Shown here: positions 21,697-34,200 of the stretch, piece after piece
Position numbering within the stretch: position 1 is the first letter of the stretch
How the letters are laid out: each line of letters begins with the position of its first letter
Origin: Puccinellia tenuiflora
Taxonomy: Eukaryota; Streptophyta; Magnoliopsida; Poales; Poaceae
Reading direction: 5' to 3'
Assembly: GCA_012064385.1 (NCBI GenBank)
Contig: QRDG01001879.1
Span: forward strand, 62,001-126,000
DNA: 64,000 nt
The notes under the pieces: generated by a model
Told to the model about the DNA's origin: nothing
What the model saw: only the letters and a program-made list of their open reading frames with translations
Database searches by the model: none
Made by a program: the position numbers and the translations under genes

Positions 21697-24600
21697 TCTA
21701 CTAACTATATTAAAGCAAGACGAATCCTCGCCCTCTCCGCGCTCGCGTACTGTTCCTGGAACAGTACGCACTGTAGATGCACAGTAGCCACGCGATCCGC
21801 GCCGTCCGTCGCCCATCCGACGATCCACGCGACGCGTTCGTGCCGGTTCTGCAGAAAAGCCCCTGACAAAACCCAATATCGAACCCGCAGTCCACCTCTC
21901 CCCGTGTGCAGGGACCTGAATGCAATTCTCCAAAACCTCGAGGTCCTTCGTGTAAAATCACCCACACATCCCCCCTCCCCTTCTCCCTCCCGCGACGCCG
22001 GAGGTCGCCGTCGCCGCCGTCGCGCCGCGCCGCCTCTCCGCGCCTCCCCGCTCAAATCGGAGGCTACGGGACGCTCGGCCGCCGCGTCCTCCACCTCCTC
22101 GCCGCGGATGACGTCCAGGGACGGCCGTGGCTCGCCGGAATCGTCGCCGCGGTGCTCGGATCCTCCGCCGCTTCCACCCGTCGCCGGCGACGCTCCGGCG
22201 TCCTTAAAGCGGCGGCGCCGCCTCTCCTGGCCTCCCCGCGTCGAGGCGCGGCCGACGCGACCCGCCGCGCGTCCCGCCTCGCGCTGGCGCGACGCCGGCG
22301 ACATCGACGCCGCCGCGGCTGCGTCCGCCCACCGGTGACGTCACGGCGATGTCACCGTGGGTCTGGGCTGGCCAGGCCGGCCTGCTAGCTGGGCCGGGCT
22401 GCTATGCAGCTCGGCCGGGCCTTTTTTTTGTCTCTTTTTTTTGTTTCCCTATGCCCAAAAAAAATGTTTTGAGATTCCAAAAAATGTATTACATTCCAAC
22501 AAAAAAGAAAAAAAAAATAAAACCTTCCTCTAAATATGTTAAAGGTAAATTTTTTCACAAATGGTTGACTACATGAATAATTGCATACAGTACAAATTCA
22601 TATCTCTTAAATATGGATTGAATTTAAAAAAAATGTACTTCCTCTAATTATTGATCTAAATTGAAAATCTAATAGCAATTCAAATAGGTTAAATAATTTC
22701 CAGACGATAATATTTGACTACATCAGATGAACTTCCAGAAAAAATGCAAACAATTTATCAAAAAAAAACATAAAATTAGCATATTTTCAAACTCTCCACA
22801 CAAAATATGCATTACATGAATAATTGCATACAGTACAAATTCATATCTCTTAAATATGGATTGAATTTCAACTGCATCTAATATATTTCAAAAAAAAATG
22901 TACTTTCTCTAATTATTGATCTAAATTGAAAATCTAATAGCAATTCAAATAGGTTAAATAATTTCCAGACGATAATATTTGACTACATCAGATGAACTTC
23001 CAGAAAAAAATGCAAACAATTTATCAAAAAAAAACATAAAATTAGCATATTTTCAAACTCTCCACACAAAATATGCATTAAAAAAACACAAAAAATTCCA
23101 GACGATTATATTTGACTACATCAGACGAATTAACGTGAAAGGTAAATTAGGAAAAAAAAATGCAATCAAATCATCAAAAAAAAAGCATATTTTCAAACTC
23201 TCCACACAAAATATGCATTAAAAAAACACAATAAATTCCAGACGATTATATTTGACTAGAACAGACGAATTAACGTGAAAGGTAAATTTTTCACAAATGC
23301 TTGACTACATGAATAATTGCATATAATATAAATTCATATTCCCTACATATGGATTGAATTTCAATTGCACCTAATAAATTTAAAAAATATATAGTTCCTC
23401 TAATTATTGATCTAAATTGAATAATCTAATAGCAATCAAATAGATTAATACTCAGAGATTCAAACTCTCCACACAAATAATTTCCAGACGATAATATTTG
23501 ACTACATCAGATGAATTAACTCGTGGACGATATCCTTTCCAAAATAAAAAATGTTTACAAAAAATGTTGCATTCCTAACAAGTAGGAACATATTACTAAA
23601 ATAATTTGCATAAAATAAAAATGTTTTAAAAACAATATTTCCAAACATATCCACCTGAAAGAAATCTGAATAACATATCTGACCAATCAGAATAAATAAA
23701 TACTTCCTACTTATGGAAAAAAATTGTTTATAGATTCCAAAAATGTATAACATTCCGAAAAAAATGCTCTTCCTCCAAATATGTTAAAGGTAAATTTTTC
23801 CACAAAGTCTTGATTACATGAATAACTGCATAGAATACAAATTCATATCCCCTAATTATGGATTGAATTTCAATTGCACCTAATAAATTTCAAACAATGC
23901 ATTTCCTCTAATTATTGATCTAAATTGAAAATCTAATAGCAATTCAAATAGGTTAATATTTAGAGACAATAGATAACTTCGCACAATGTATTTTCCTTCA
24001 ACTATTGACTTAAATTAAACATCTAATAAAAAAACACATAACATATTATACCGATTCGAATAAATTAAAATGTATGAACAATATAACTAAACCAGAACTG
24101 TTTTTAAACAATTTTAGCTTAATGTTTGCATAAAATGCAATTTCATGTCCCCTAAATATGAACTGAATTTAAATTACAATTCAGTACATGCTCATATAAT
24201 GTATTCCTTCCAATTACTGCATTAAATCAAATATTCAACAAACAATAAAATATATTAAGCTAACTTGAAAAGGTCAATATTTAAATATGATACAACTGGA
24301 CTCCCTCCAATTATGCAACTCAATTTAATGAACACTTGCACTGAACTTAACTCTTTCGAACTACATAGTTAAAATGTAATAATGCTTTCCTAAATGCATA
24401 TTGGAGAAAACAAAAAACTTAGACAACTTTAAACATGATGCAAGCATTTTTCAATTTCAACAATTTCCAAACTTAAACAACTTAAAAAAGTCGCCATTTT
24501 CTATATTCGAACACCAATTTTAAAAAATATATATAAATGCTACGGAAAGAAAAATATTTACTATTTTTGCAAAAAAAAACTTGACTAATTAGAAAATGCT

Positions 24601-25244
24601 TAGCTTAGGATAATTATATAAAAAATAAACAACATGTTTGCAAATTCCAGTTTGACCAACATTTAATTCAATATACCAACATTCCATAAAATATATCAAG
24701 AGTGCTAAAAGAAAAAACGTTACATACTTATATCAACTTACAAAATATATTCAGACATTTTCCATTTAGCCAAATTTTTGCCACCATACAAATAAACATT
24801 CTCCAGGAAAACAAGAATCAAATTCAAATAGATTTTCTAATTCAAATTAAATATTAACTTCGACATACAAATTTGTTTGAACATTTCAAATCACTGAAGA
24901 CTTCAGTAACCTACACAATATACTAAAAAAACAAAAAAAATCATCAAAAATGCTGTCTAATCATACCAAGAAAACAAGAATCAAATTCAAATGGATTTTC
25001 TGATTCAAATTAAATATTAACTTCGACATACAAATATGTTTGAACATTTCAAATCACTAAATACTTCAGTAACCTACACAATATACTACAAAAAAAAACT
25101 CACAAAAAAATGTTGTCTATTCATACCAAAATAAAAACATATTCGAACACTTCAATTTGGCTAACATTTTGTTGAACAACAAAACAAAAAAAATTGAAAA
25201 AAAAAATCACAAAGGGCGTGGCGTGCCACGCCAAATTCAACTAG
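21697..25244 (+). mobile_element. Non-autonomous Helitron, 3.5 kb
   Basis: The 5' end is TCTACTAACTATATTAAAGC, preceded by A. The 3' end is an 8-bp perfect hairpin GGCGTGGC-GT-GCCACGCC (25215-25232), eight bases, then CTAG (25241-25244), followed by T. This is the defining Helitron architecture, with insertion between A and T and no duplication. There is no Rep/helicase frame. The first 650 bp are GC-rich; open frames there (for example 21904-22338) look like low-complexity translations. The remainder is extremely AT-rich and built from internal duplications. Confidence 0.8.
22565..25100. repeat. Internal direct duplications of the Helitron's AT-rich body
   Basis: A block of about 240-265 bp is duplicated (22571-22811 and 22814-23080; phrases ACATGAATAATTGCATACAG and CAGACGATAATATTTGACTA). 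A 139-bp block is repeated at about 23083-23220 and 23222-23300. A 163-bp block is repeated near 24806 and 24969. Further diverged copies of the same phrases occur at about 23300-23500 and 23810-23960. Confidence 0.8.
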
Positions 25245-25870
25245 TAATAGTTATCAACAAGCCAAAAGAAAGCATCTCACAAGTCAAAAGACGTGGTCGC
25301 TGAAAATAAAATGGTGTCACCACGCAGTAAGGACGTGGCGTGGCGTCGACGGTCACGTGAAGGAGGCCAGCCACACCGTGCGGAGTACGGCTCGATCGAT
25401 CATCGATGACAGGAGGCGGCAGCTGGCTGGCCAGCCTTGTTTCACACTCCAGGTTTCCAACCGACCGATCGATGGCGCCGTGTGGCTGAGCTGAGCTGAG
25501 CTGATCAGTAACATGGGAACCTGCAGCTGCAGATGAAGACGTGGCTAACTCATGGGCACGACGTGGGACTCGCATGTGCCGAGATTGAGACGAGATCACG
25601 GCGCGCCGCCGCGCCGGACACTTGTGATTTGTTCCTTCCAAGGACGGTGGCCGGCCGGCCGGAAATGAGATGATGACACGGCATAGAAGTAGAACCTATC
25701 TGAAACGAGTTCTACGGTCCATATCTGCGAGTTCACTTGTAGTACTACTACTACCTACGTGCGGTTGAAGCCAAGAAGGGAGCAGACGAGATCGGTCCTA
25801 TGTCCAACAGAAATAAAGTTTTTTTTAGGATATAAATGGACGAGATAATTCAGTTTCTTCCCCTTAATAA
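25245..25870. other. Unassigned sequence upstream of the U1 gene
   Basis: No supported gene. The minus-strand 134-codon frame at 25237-25641 overlaps the Helitron terminus and has no recognisable content. Confidence 0.4.
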
Positions 25871-25878
25871 GCCTAGTA

Positions 25879-26038
25879 TGGGCCGTAGCAAAGGGAGCCA
25901 CTAGGATTCCGACCTACACCAGGAAACAGGCCCACGGATCGTCACCCCGCGCGCGGCTCTGCAACGACGGGGCTCTCGTTCGTTTAGTACCACCTCGCTG
26001 AGGGGAGGAGGTCGCAGGGGGAGGGGCGCCTATATAAT
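25879..26038 (+). promoter_or_regulatory. U-snRNA promoter: MSP-like elements, USE, TATA
   Basis: The upstream sequence element is read as GTACCACCTCG (25987-25997, cf. plant consensus RTCCCACATCG). A TATA box, TATATAAT (26031-26038), follows after 33 bp and lies about 32 bp before the U1 start. In plants a spacing of about 33-34 bp marks Pol II snRNA genes and one about 10 bp shorter marks Pol III genes, so this is a Pol II design. Two monocot-specific RGCCCR-type motifs lie upstream (TGGGCC at 25879, GGCCCA at 25929). Confidence 0.8.
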
Positions 26039-26062
26039 GAGCCCTGGGTGCGACCTTGCAAC

Positions 26063-26224
26063 ATACTTACCTGGACGGGGTCGACGGCCGATCAAGAAGG
26101 GTCGTGGCCTAGATCAATGGCTCACATTGCACTCGGTGAGAGCGTTGGCCTACCATCTCCCCAAGTGGGAGAGTGGACGTCATAATTTGTGGTAGAGGGG
26201 GTACGCGTTCGCGCGGCCCCTGCC
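26063..26224 (+). ncRNA. U1: U1 spliceosomal snRNA
   Basis: The transcript starts ATACTTACCTG, the conserved U1 5' end that pairs with 5' splice sites. Stem-loop I shows GATCAAGAAG (U1-70K loop region), and stem-loop II carries ATTGCAC (26126-26132; U1A loop). The Sm site is AATTTGTGG (26184-26192), followed by a terminal stem GGGGGTACGCG/CGCGGCCCC with a TTCG loop. The length of about 162 nt matches plant U1. Just downstream, AAGTTGTGAAA (26225-26235) resembles the plant snRNA 3'-end signal. With all protein-binding loops and a full promoter, this looks like a functional locus rather than a pseudogene. Confidence 0.95.
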
Positions 26225-26235
26225 AAGTTGTGAAA

Positions 26236-26724
26236 TTAAAATTTGGTCCTTTGCAGTACCTTTTGCTTGTTTGGAGAACTTGTTCATAAGTTTTGAAATT
26301 AAATTTTGGCCCTCGAGGAGCCTCCTCATTCGTAAAAGATTGGTGGTTAAAGTGGACTTTTGCATTGTTATAGTGCTTGACAGGAGCTGAACAGAGTAGC
26401 AACCCTCGTTCTGTACAGACTCTTTCAAGCTCTGTAACCGGTACCCCTGTTTGGAGGCACCAAGATGTTACAAATACATCTGAATGTACAACGTATAACG
26501 ACCACTAAATATTTACGTATATGAAGGCGTCAAAGCCTCTCTTAGCCAGGTGCCTCCAAAAGCAAAGCCTCTCTTAGCCAGGTGCCTCCGCATGCTTTTG
26601 GGATTCAGTCCTTAATAGAGAGCTCCTGTGAACTCATATCCTAAGCAGGATTACAGGCCTCCTTCATGCAGCAAAAGAAGACCTGCTGGTAGCAACGCTT
26701 AGCAGGATCAACGAGGACATCACC
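26236..26724. other. 3' flank of the channel gene
   Basis: This is sequence between U1 and the channel stop codon; the two genes converge here. It contains a 32-bp tandem duplication (26531 and 26563, phrase CTCTTAGCCAGGTGCCTCC). No poly(A) signal of canonical form was seen on the minus strand. Confidence 0.5.
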
Positions 26725-29700
26725 TTACTCGTAAGGTTCAGCTGAGAAATCTGGCTCATCCGGCTTCTGTAGTGTAGGCAATTCTTCAATGGCCTGAAGC
26801 CCTTTCCTGTTCCCAGCCATGATTTTCCCGGCCATCATTTTTAGAGACAGATTCTTCTTGGGTGGAGGATCATCTTCGCCATCATCGTCGTCGTCTGATC
26901 TCATGGAGGGGAACGACTCCCTCATGCTCAGGTCCTTCGCCATTTTCCTCCGCCTGTACCGCCGCCAAGCAGCTTGGACGAAGCACGCACCCCACGATCT
27001 CCAGTGGTGCGAGTAGTAACGGAAAAGTGTGCTGCAGCTTCTTGCTGTGCAGCCGCCTAAACTGACTGGCCACAAACTTGAGATCCTCAGCCTGGAGCGA
27101 GAAGGCCTCCACTTCTATGAGTGCCTTCACTGTGCGACTGGATGATGGCAGACTGCGGTAGGCTTTGGGACAAGAGCCCATCCAAGAAGTTCCTCACCGC
27201 AGAAATCACCAGGTTTCAGGATGGATGAATTGAAGAAGCCTGTGCGCCCACCATTTGTTGTGGAGCTCTCCAGTTTCCCGCGAATGATGAAGAGCATCTC
27301 AATCACTGGATCACCCCTCACGGACAATGTAGGTGCCCTTTGTGCACAGTGATGATACAAGACGCTCACAGATAGCATCTAGAAGTTGGTCATCCATCCG
27401 GGAGAAAAATGGAACCTGAAACATCACAACAGAAACAGAAGCACATGATAATTCATAACTACAACAGGACGTCAGTATATACTATGTACAGCAAGTTGTG
27501 GCATTATTATTAGTCCAAAAGGCGAACCTGGAAGTTCCAATCATGCGATCGTTATATGTATTTTCACAAAAGCATGTAAAGTATTTACCCGGCGAACAAG
27601 ATCCAAGCAGAGGTGGCGCTTAATGTCACGTCGTAGATCAGCTGGTAGAACCTCCAATATAGACTCTTCATTCACACCTCGAGTTGCAAGCCACTTGTAC
27701 TGGATAAATCGTCGAACTCTTTCCCGTAGTTCATGAGGAAGTTGACGATGTCTCATCCACTCCTCCGTGTCTCTCTGCTTTAACCTCCACTCCTCAACCC
27801 TCGCAGTGATAGATTGCAGGTAGGTCTGGAATAGTAATAAAAATGTAAGATAATATGTTCTAATAAAATCACTTTAGTTGATACATTATAATTAAAATGA
27901 CAAATACATGCTCATGAATAATGAAGTCCTACAATATAGAGCGCATAATTAAGCATGTAGAAAGTACCTGCACATTTCCAATCAAATGCGCAAACAAGAC
28001 AAGACCGAGTACCGCCAAGAATATACAGTACAACGTCTCACCCATGTAGGTGCTCACAGAAAGAGTCTGGCCATAGCAACTGTTTCAGAAAATGAAAGGA
28101 AGATATACCTTGTTACAGAACTTATTAATCCTAACAAGTGATAATGGAATAATGATAATAGTAAAGAACTACGCTGAGCTTCCAAGGTAATTTCAAAATG
28201 TACTCCCTCAGTTCCATAATATAAGATGTTTTAGGCCTTTTCCACATTCACATTTGTACCAAATGTATCTAGACATGTTTTAGTGTATATATTCACCCAC
28301 TTTCCATTCTTTTAGTCTGAATCTAGACAACATGTGAAACATCTAGAACATCTTATATTATGGAACGGAGGGAGTACATGCAATCAAAACTGAAAGAGTA
28401 AGATCCGAACATTTTTCTTATCACATAATACTCTATGGTTCTCATGAAAGCTTTCAACTTACACACGTACGGTATTGAAGAGACACCGGTTTGTAAAGGG
28501 AAATGCAACATAACTTCTCATTTACGCCTCTACTTTGATATTAAGATGTCCACTACAGTAGTACCTTAGATTCTGTAAACCCCACCAAAGGGAATAGAAG
28601 AACTTTATCAAGAAACTCTGAGCAGGGGCTAGATTTGACAATGCAGGCAAGAACATGCCATAGTCGAAGTCAATGCTGGTATCACTAGCATTGCAGCTAC
28701 TGAAGACTTCAGTCGTACTAACCCATTTCTGATTTGGTGTCAAATCACAATCTAGGTACCTAATATCACAACCAGTTTCATTCTTGCAACTCATTTTCCA
28801 GCAGGCTGTTTGCCGATCAACAGATAGCAAGTACCATAGTGCACCTAGTACCTGAAAGAAGAGGAATAGGTGCTCCTAAGAATCTTGCTAAATACTAAAA
28901 GAACCAGGAGCTACCTCAAAAAAAAAAGAGATGAAAGCTTGAGGAGAATTTCAACATGTGAAATGATGAAATGCTGCATATAATAAGAGTATATAGATAC
29001 CGTACATGACTAGCTATCATGTAGAGTACCAGGTTGTACACAGCCCCTTGCCAAGCAGTCTTTGCAACAACTCCAGTAGCTTTGACAATTTCATAAGTTA
29101 AAGGGAATATCAGATATAATCTTGGCAGATACTGAGCAAGAACTATAAGCACCAGAATGTTATTGTCGTGCTCAGAGGTGGAATATTTGGTAGCTGGTAT
29201 CACATACCAGACTATAATCTGCACATCAAGTAAATATACAAAAGTAGAATAAGTACATGAGAAATTAAGATGCAGTGCTTCTAGGACACACATAACAGTA
29301 CATCCGTCCTTACAGAACATACGATTGTATGTAAAAAAAAGTTTGGCGATTATGTTGTAAGCTCCACAATTTCTTTATTAGAATCCCTAGTGTATTTTCA
29401 AGAAAGAAATTGGCCCAGTTTTAACTAGAAAGTCACACACTAGCATGGGTGCAGGTTGAGACACATCGAAGTTTTCAAAATTAAGAAAAAAATCTTTCAT
29501 ATTATCCACTCTACTGAACTGCAAAATTTCACCCAAAATGTATGGTTGAAAAGACCATTTCTTAAAATCTTCGAACCAATTTCAGGTAATCTTTTTCGGG
29601 AATGTCTTCTTCAGACAATGTTGAGGGATGATTTTTAGAGAAATCATCGTGACCAGAGCAGCAGTAAGACGGAGCTATATCTACTATGTGAATAAAACTA

Positions 29701-31019
29701 TTTGATATCACCAATCTTACAATTTCACATTAATGTAGCAATATTCCTTAGCTAAGAGCAAACAGTGTGATTACTTACAATCATGAAAAATGTCACAATA
29801 CCAGGGATCATTTGTACTAGTATTTATATTACAGTTACTAAGATAAAAAAAACAATTAAGATTAGCAAGTTACCTGTGGCAAAGGCAATGCAGCCACCAC
29901 GTCAACTGCAAAATCAGATCTCAAATAGTTCCATGCAATCTCTTTAGGATCTGTGATAAGATCCCCTCTTCCAAACACCCGCATGCCCCGATTAATAAAC
30001 GCAGTTCTGAACTTCATTATAATGTGAATCACATATAATAGATCGGCAATTGATCGCAAGAACGTAATGATGATGGTTAAATGTTTGTCCGTCCCAACAC
30101 AGGAATAGCGGGTGCCGTAGACGATTTTTGGCACGTAGAAGTACAGGGGGTCTATAAATAGAGCAAGGAAGCACGAAAAAAGGAAAATGCGGTTCCACGT
30201 CAAGATAAAGTCACTTGATGGATCAAAAATCTTGTCGTACTGCACAGCTCCTCCCACAAAAATCTTGTTCTTCCCCGAGATCGCGACGCCAAGTTTACTA
30301 GCAGTGAATGCCGCCTGTTTCTGGTGAATAGGCATCGCTGGCTTCACCTTCTCGTCGTAAAATCTGTGAATGGGAGCAGCAGAAAATTAGTTGGAGTACA
30401 GTATTGGACTTCCACAGTATTTGAGCCGTTCAGAAATCAGAACATCCGATAGAGTGAATATATACAACGTCACACTTGGATGCAAACTCTCTAAAGTTAC
30501 TTGGACTCAGCGTTCTTTATTAACAGCATGGATAATATTTTTTAACATTCAGAAGAAATATTTTTTAATCTATATCAAGTAAGGAGAGGACCGTTGTAGT
30601 GCTTCCAAACGAATTAATCTATATCAAGTAAGGAGAGGACCGTTGTAGGGCTTCCAAACGAATTTAGTTCCCCGTCATCAGTTTTGGTTCAAGTGATTAT
30701 GCTTTTCTACTTAACCCACAAAACACCAATTTGGGCAGTCAGATCAACCAAAAAGGGGGAAGACCTCCAATCCATGGTACTGCTTCACAGCTCAAAATTG
30801 AAGTCACTGCTAGACTGCAAGCTCTAGTAGACTAACAACACGGGTTAAACCGATCCTACCGAGCTCCCAACCCCTCCTCCTCTCCCAGGAACAGCCACAA
30901 AGCTCGCAATTCAATCACAGTCGTCCCCAGAGTCTAACTGCTGGATCGTTTACGAAAAACAGCAGATCGGGAAGCTATTCAGCAGCTCACCTCACGGTCC
31001 TCTGCCGGCCGAGAGCCAT
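26725..31019 (-). CDS. CNGC: Cyclic nucleotide-gated ion channel (CNGC group III, CNGC14/17-like), three frameshifts in last exon
   Basis: Seven exons follow GT-AG rules with consistent phase: 31019-30991, 30363-29874, 29218-29006, 28851-28565, 28079-27968, 27825-27589 and 27415-26725. The start MALGRQRTVRFYDEK is like CNGC14/17. Exons 2-4 carry the transmembrane segments, the pore (FYSLWWGLQNLS) is at the exon 4/5 border, and exon 6 holds the C-linker (ILEVLPADLRRDIKRH). Exon 7 has the cyclic-nucleotide-binding domain (EMLFIIRGKLES, GDFCGEELLGWAL) and IQ-type calmodulin site (CFVQAAWRRYRRRK). Family length (about 685 aa) fits. Such channels form plasma-membrane or nuclear-envelope cation (calcium) channels. 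However, exon 7 has an extra G near 27314, a missing base near 27155 and an extra T near 27023. Either assembly errors or a recently broken gene would explain this; the other six exons are intact. Confidence 0.88.
28203..28374. mobile_element. Stowaway MITE in CNGC intron 4
   Basis: Inverted repeats CTCCCTCAGTTCCATAATAT and ATATTATGGAACGGAGGGAG are flanked by TA (28201-28202 and 28375-28376). It is 172 bp and lies inside intron 4 (28564-28080), away from the splice sites. Confidence 0.92.
30565..30662. repeat. 49-bp tandem duplication in CNGC intron 1
   Basis: Two copies start at 30565 and 30614 (phrase TTAATCTATATCAAGTAAGG) and differ at about one position, so the duplication is recent. Confidence 0.85.
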
Positions 31020-31292
31020 ATCGCCCTCCGCCTTCCTCGGCGCGAACACGGCGCCGGTCAGCTAGCTACGCGGAGCAGGAACCCCGCAACCGGCGCACCA
31101 TCCGTTAGGAGACCGCCCGACGCAAGCGCGCAGCCTCGCTGGACGCGACGCAGCCAGCGGCCGGTCTCCTCTGCGGGAGGGGAGGCGGAATTGGGGAGCC
31201 GGCGGGGAGGAGTTGGAGGGAGGGAGGGAGGCGACGAGGTGGATGACCTGGAGACGAAGCAGGAGCGGAAAACTGCCTGACCCTGACCGGGC

Positions 31293-34200
31293 TTTTTTTT
31301 TTTTTTTTTTTGAGGGAAATATTGTGCTTTATTAATCAACGAGATATAATGTCAATACAAATTGTTTCCCGGATACAATCCGGGGGCACACCGCGCCACA
31401 CACGACAACCATGAGACTCGCTAGATCGAGCTAACAAATGCGCGGCAACATTCTGCTCACGCCGAACATGAACCAACGAACAAGCAGAAAAGGAAGAAAT
31501 AAGCTCCCTAATATCTTGAATGACAGCACCACAGAGAGAGCGATCCTTCTCCTTGCCTGTGACGCGCTGTACCACCGACAAGCAATCAGAAGCAAGCACC
31601 AGGTTATCGAGCCCCTCCTCCCTTGCAAAAGAAAGAGCAATCCTGATAGCGTGTGCCTCGGCGAGTTCAGGTATAGTGATGGCCGGAAGAAGGCTCCTGC
31701 ATGAGGCAGTACAATTACCAGCATGATCACGAATCACAATACCTGCTCCCATTTGTCGAGAAGACGCAAAGATAGCGGCATCAACATTGACCATCAGATA
31801 GCCAACCGGCGGCGGAGCCCATGAACCTGACAACGAGGACTCACGCCTATGGTTGGGTTTAGGCACGAACAGATACTCCAATATCATGTCAACGTATGCT
31901 TTAATTTTGGCAGATAAGCCAACCGGGGAAATCATCACATTCTCTTCCCTCAGTTTGTTTCTTGCATCCCAAATATGCCAGCACGTAACAGCAAGGACAG
32001 TTGCTTGGACAGCTCCCCCTCGCGCCAAAAAGTCAAAGATCCAGGTCTTCGGTGAGTTAAAGCCTCTGCGGTTGAGCTGAATATCATAGAATTGTTTGAT
32101 CCCAGACCAAACCGCACGAGCATAGGGACAGAACAAAAGAGCATGCTCAATGGGCTCCTCCCTCGAGCAATGTACACAGAGAGGAGACGCCGGGATGTGT
32201 CGCTTCTGTAATTGCCTCCCCGAGGGCAGACAGTCATGGGCGAATCTCCAAAGAGTAATGAGCATTTTCCCTGGTGCTTTAATCGCCCAGAGTGCCTTCC
32301 ACATCTTTGCCTCCCCTTCGCCATCGGAGATCATGCCCCTTCCTCTTACTTCTGTTGAGGATAGCAGAATCAGAGCGTGCCATGTGATATGCCGATCGTA
32401 CAGAAAAGGTTCCAGATTTTGTGTGAGGCCAACAAATGAAATCTTCACCACCATGGCGGCTAATCGGAACCTGCAAAACCTGCTCGGCCACATGTTCCTC
32501 AAAGACAATACGTACAAGAGGCTCGCACCATGTTCGCTGATTGTCGTCAAACAGGGAATCGACGGTCTGCCCTTCAGTGATTGGCTGGCGAACATGCAGC
32601 ATACTAGGAGAGGTGCCCGGGTTCCAACAGTCCCCCGTAATTCTTGTTCTTCTCCCATCACCGATGCCCCATCGTATACCTTTTTCAAGTAGCTTCCGCC
32701 CGTGCAAAATGCTGCGCCAAGTGTACGACGCCGAGCGAGGACAAACAGCATCCAAAAAATCCCCTGAAGGAAAGTAACGCCCCTTTAAAACACGAGCACA
32801 CAGGGAATCCGGTTCCGTAATCAACCTCCAACATTGCTTTGCAAGCATAGCTTGATTGAAGATCTCCAGATCACGGAAACCCAGACCCCCCATCTCCTTT
32901 GTCGAAGACAGCCACTCCCATGAGCGCCAGTGCATTTTCCTCTTTCCATTCTCCAAACCCCACCACTGATTTGCAATGGCTCTTCTCATTTGATCACACG
33001 TGGAGACCGGTAATTGAAAGCATCTCATAACAAAGGTGGGAATTGCCTGAATCACCGATTTGAGCATCACCTCATTTCCCCGCCGTGATAAAGGTTTGTC
33101 AGACAATCCGTTGATCCGCTGCCACATACGATCATACAGGTATCGGAAAGTCTTTGTCGGTGAACGGCCAACTTCAGTTGGCATGCCAAGATAAAAGTCT
33201 TGGAGGGTCTCCGAATGGACACCCAAGACTTGTTTAACTCCATTTTTTACATCCTCCTGGCAGCCATTGCCAAAGAAAATATTAGATTTCTCCAAATTGA
33301 TCATTTGGCCGGATCCCGCACAATAGAGCTTGAGGGTACGCTGCAAGGTATCCACACTCTTCTTGTTACTCCTAGCAAAGAAGATACTGTCGTCTGCGAA
33401 CAGTAGATGGGAGATAGCAGGTCCAAGTCTACCATTTTTTATACCATGTAGCTCACCTTGGACCTCCTATTTATGCAGAAGACACGACAAACCTTCAGTA
33501 ACTAGGAGAAATAAGTAAGGGCTGATTGGATCACCTTGACGTATTCCGCGAGAGGGAACAACAGGATCCGTGACATAACCATTAACTCGGACAACATATC
33601 TAGCCGAAGTAGCACATCGCATTACGGAGCTGATCCAAGAATCGGCGAACCCCAACCGAGAGAGACATCCATATAAATAATTCCATTCCACCCGGTCATA
33701 AGCCTTCATCATATCAATCTTTAGAGCAAAGAAAGGTGTCTTCACATTCTGATGTCGAATAGTATGGAGGCATTCATAGGCAATCAACGCGTTGTCCGTG
33801 ATCAAACGACCAGGGACAAAAGCGCTTTGGTTTTCGGACACCACAGATGGCAACAACACCTTTAATCGATTTGCAAGCACTTTAGAGGCAATTTTGTACA
33901 GCACGTTACATAAGCTTATTGGTCTAAAGTTCTTGAGATGCCTCGGTCTAGTGGTCTTCGGAATGAGAACAATAACCGAATCACAAAAACCCTCCGGAAT
34001 TGAATCGCCCTGCAAGAAGCTTCTGACCGCATTGCATATCTCCACATTGAGAAAATCCCAATGGGTCTGGTAAAATAAAGCCGGGAATCCATCAGGCCCC
34101 GGAGCCTTCGTAGGACCCATCTGGAACAGCGCAGATTTGATCTCCTCATCCGAGTAAGCTGCACACAGAGACTCATTCATATCATCTATTATCTTGCGGG

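Noticed and set aside
21904..22388. 144- and 160-codon frames at the Helitron head
   Set aside because: Arg/Pro/Ser low complexity in two overlapping frames; possibly captured DNA but no support for a gene.
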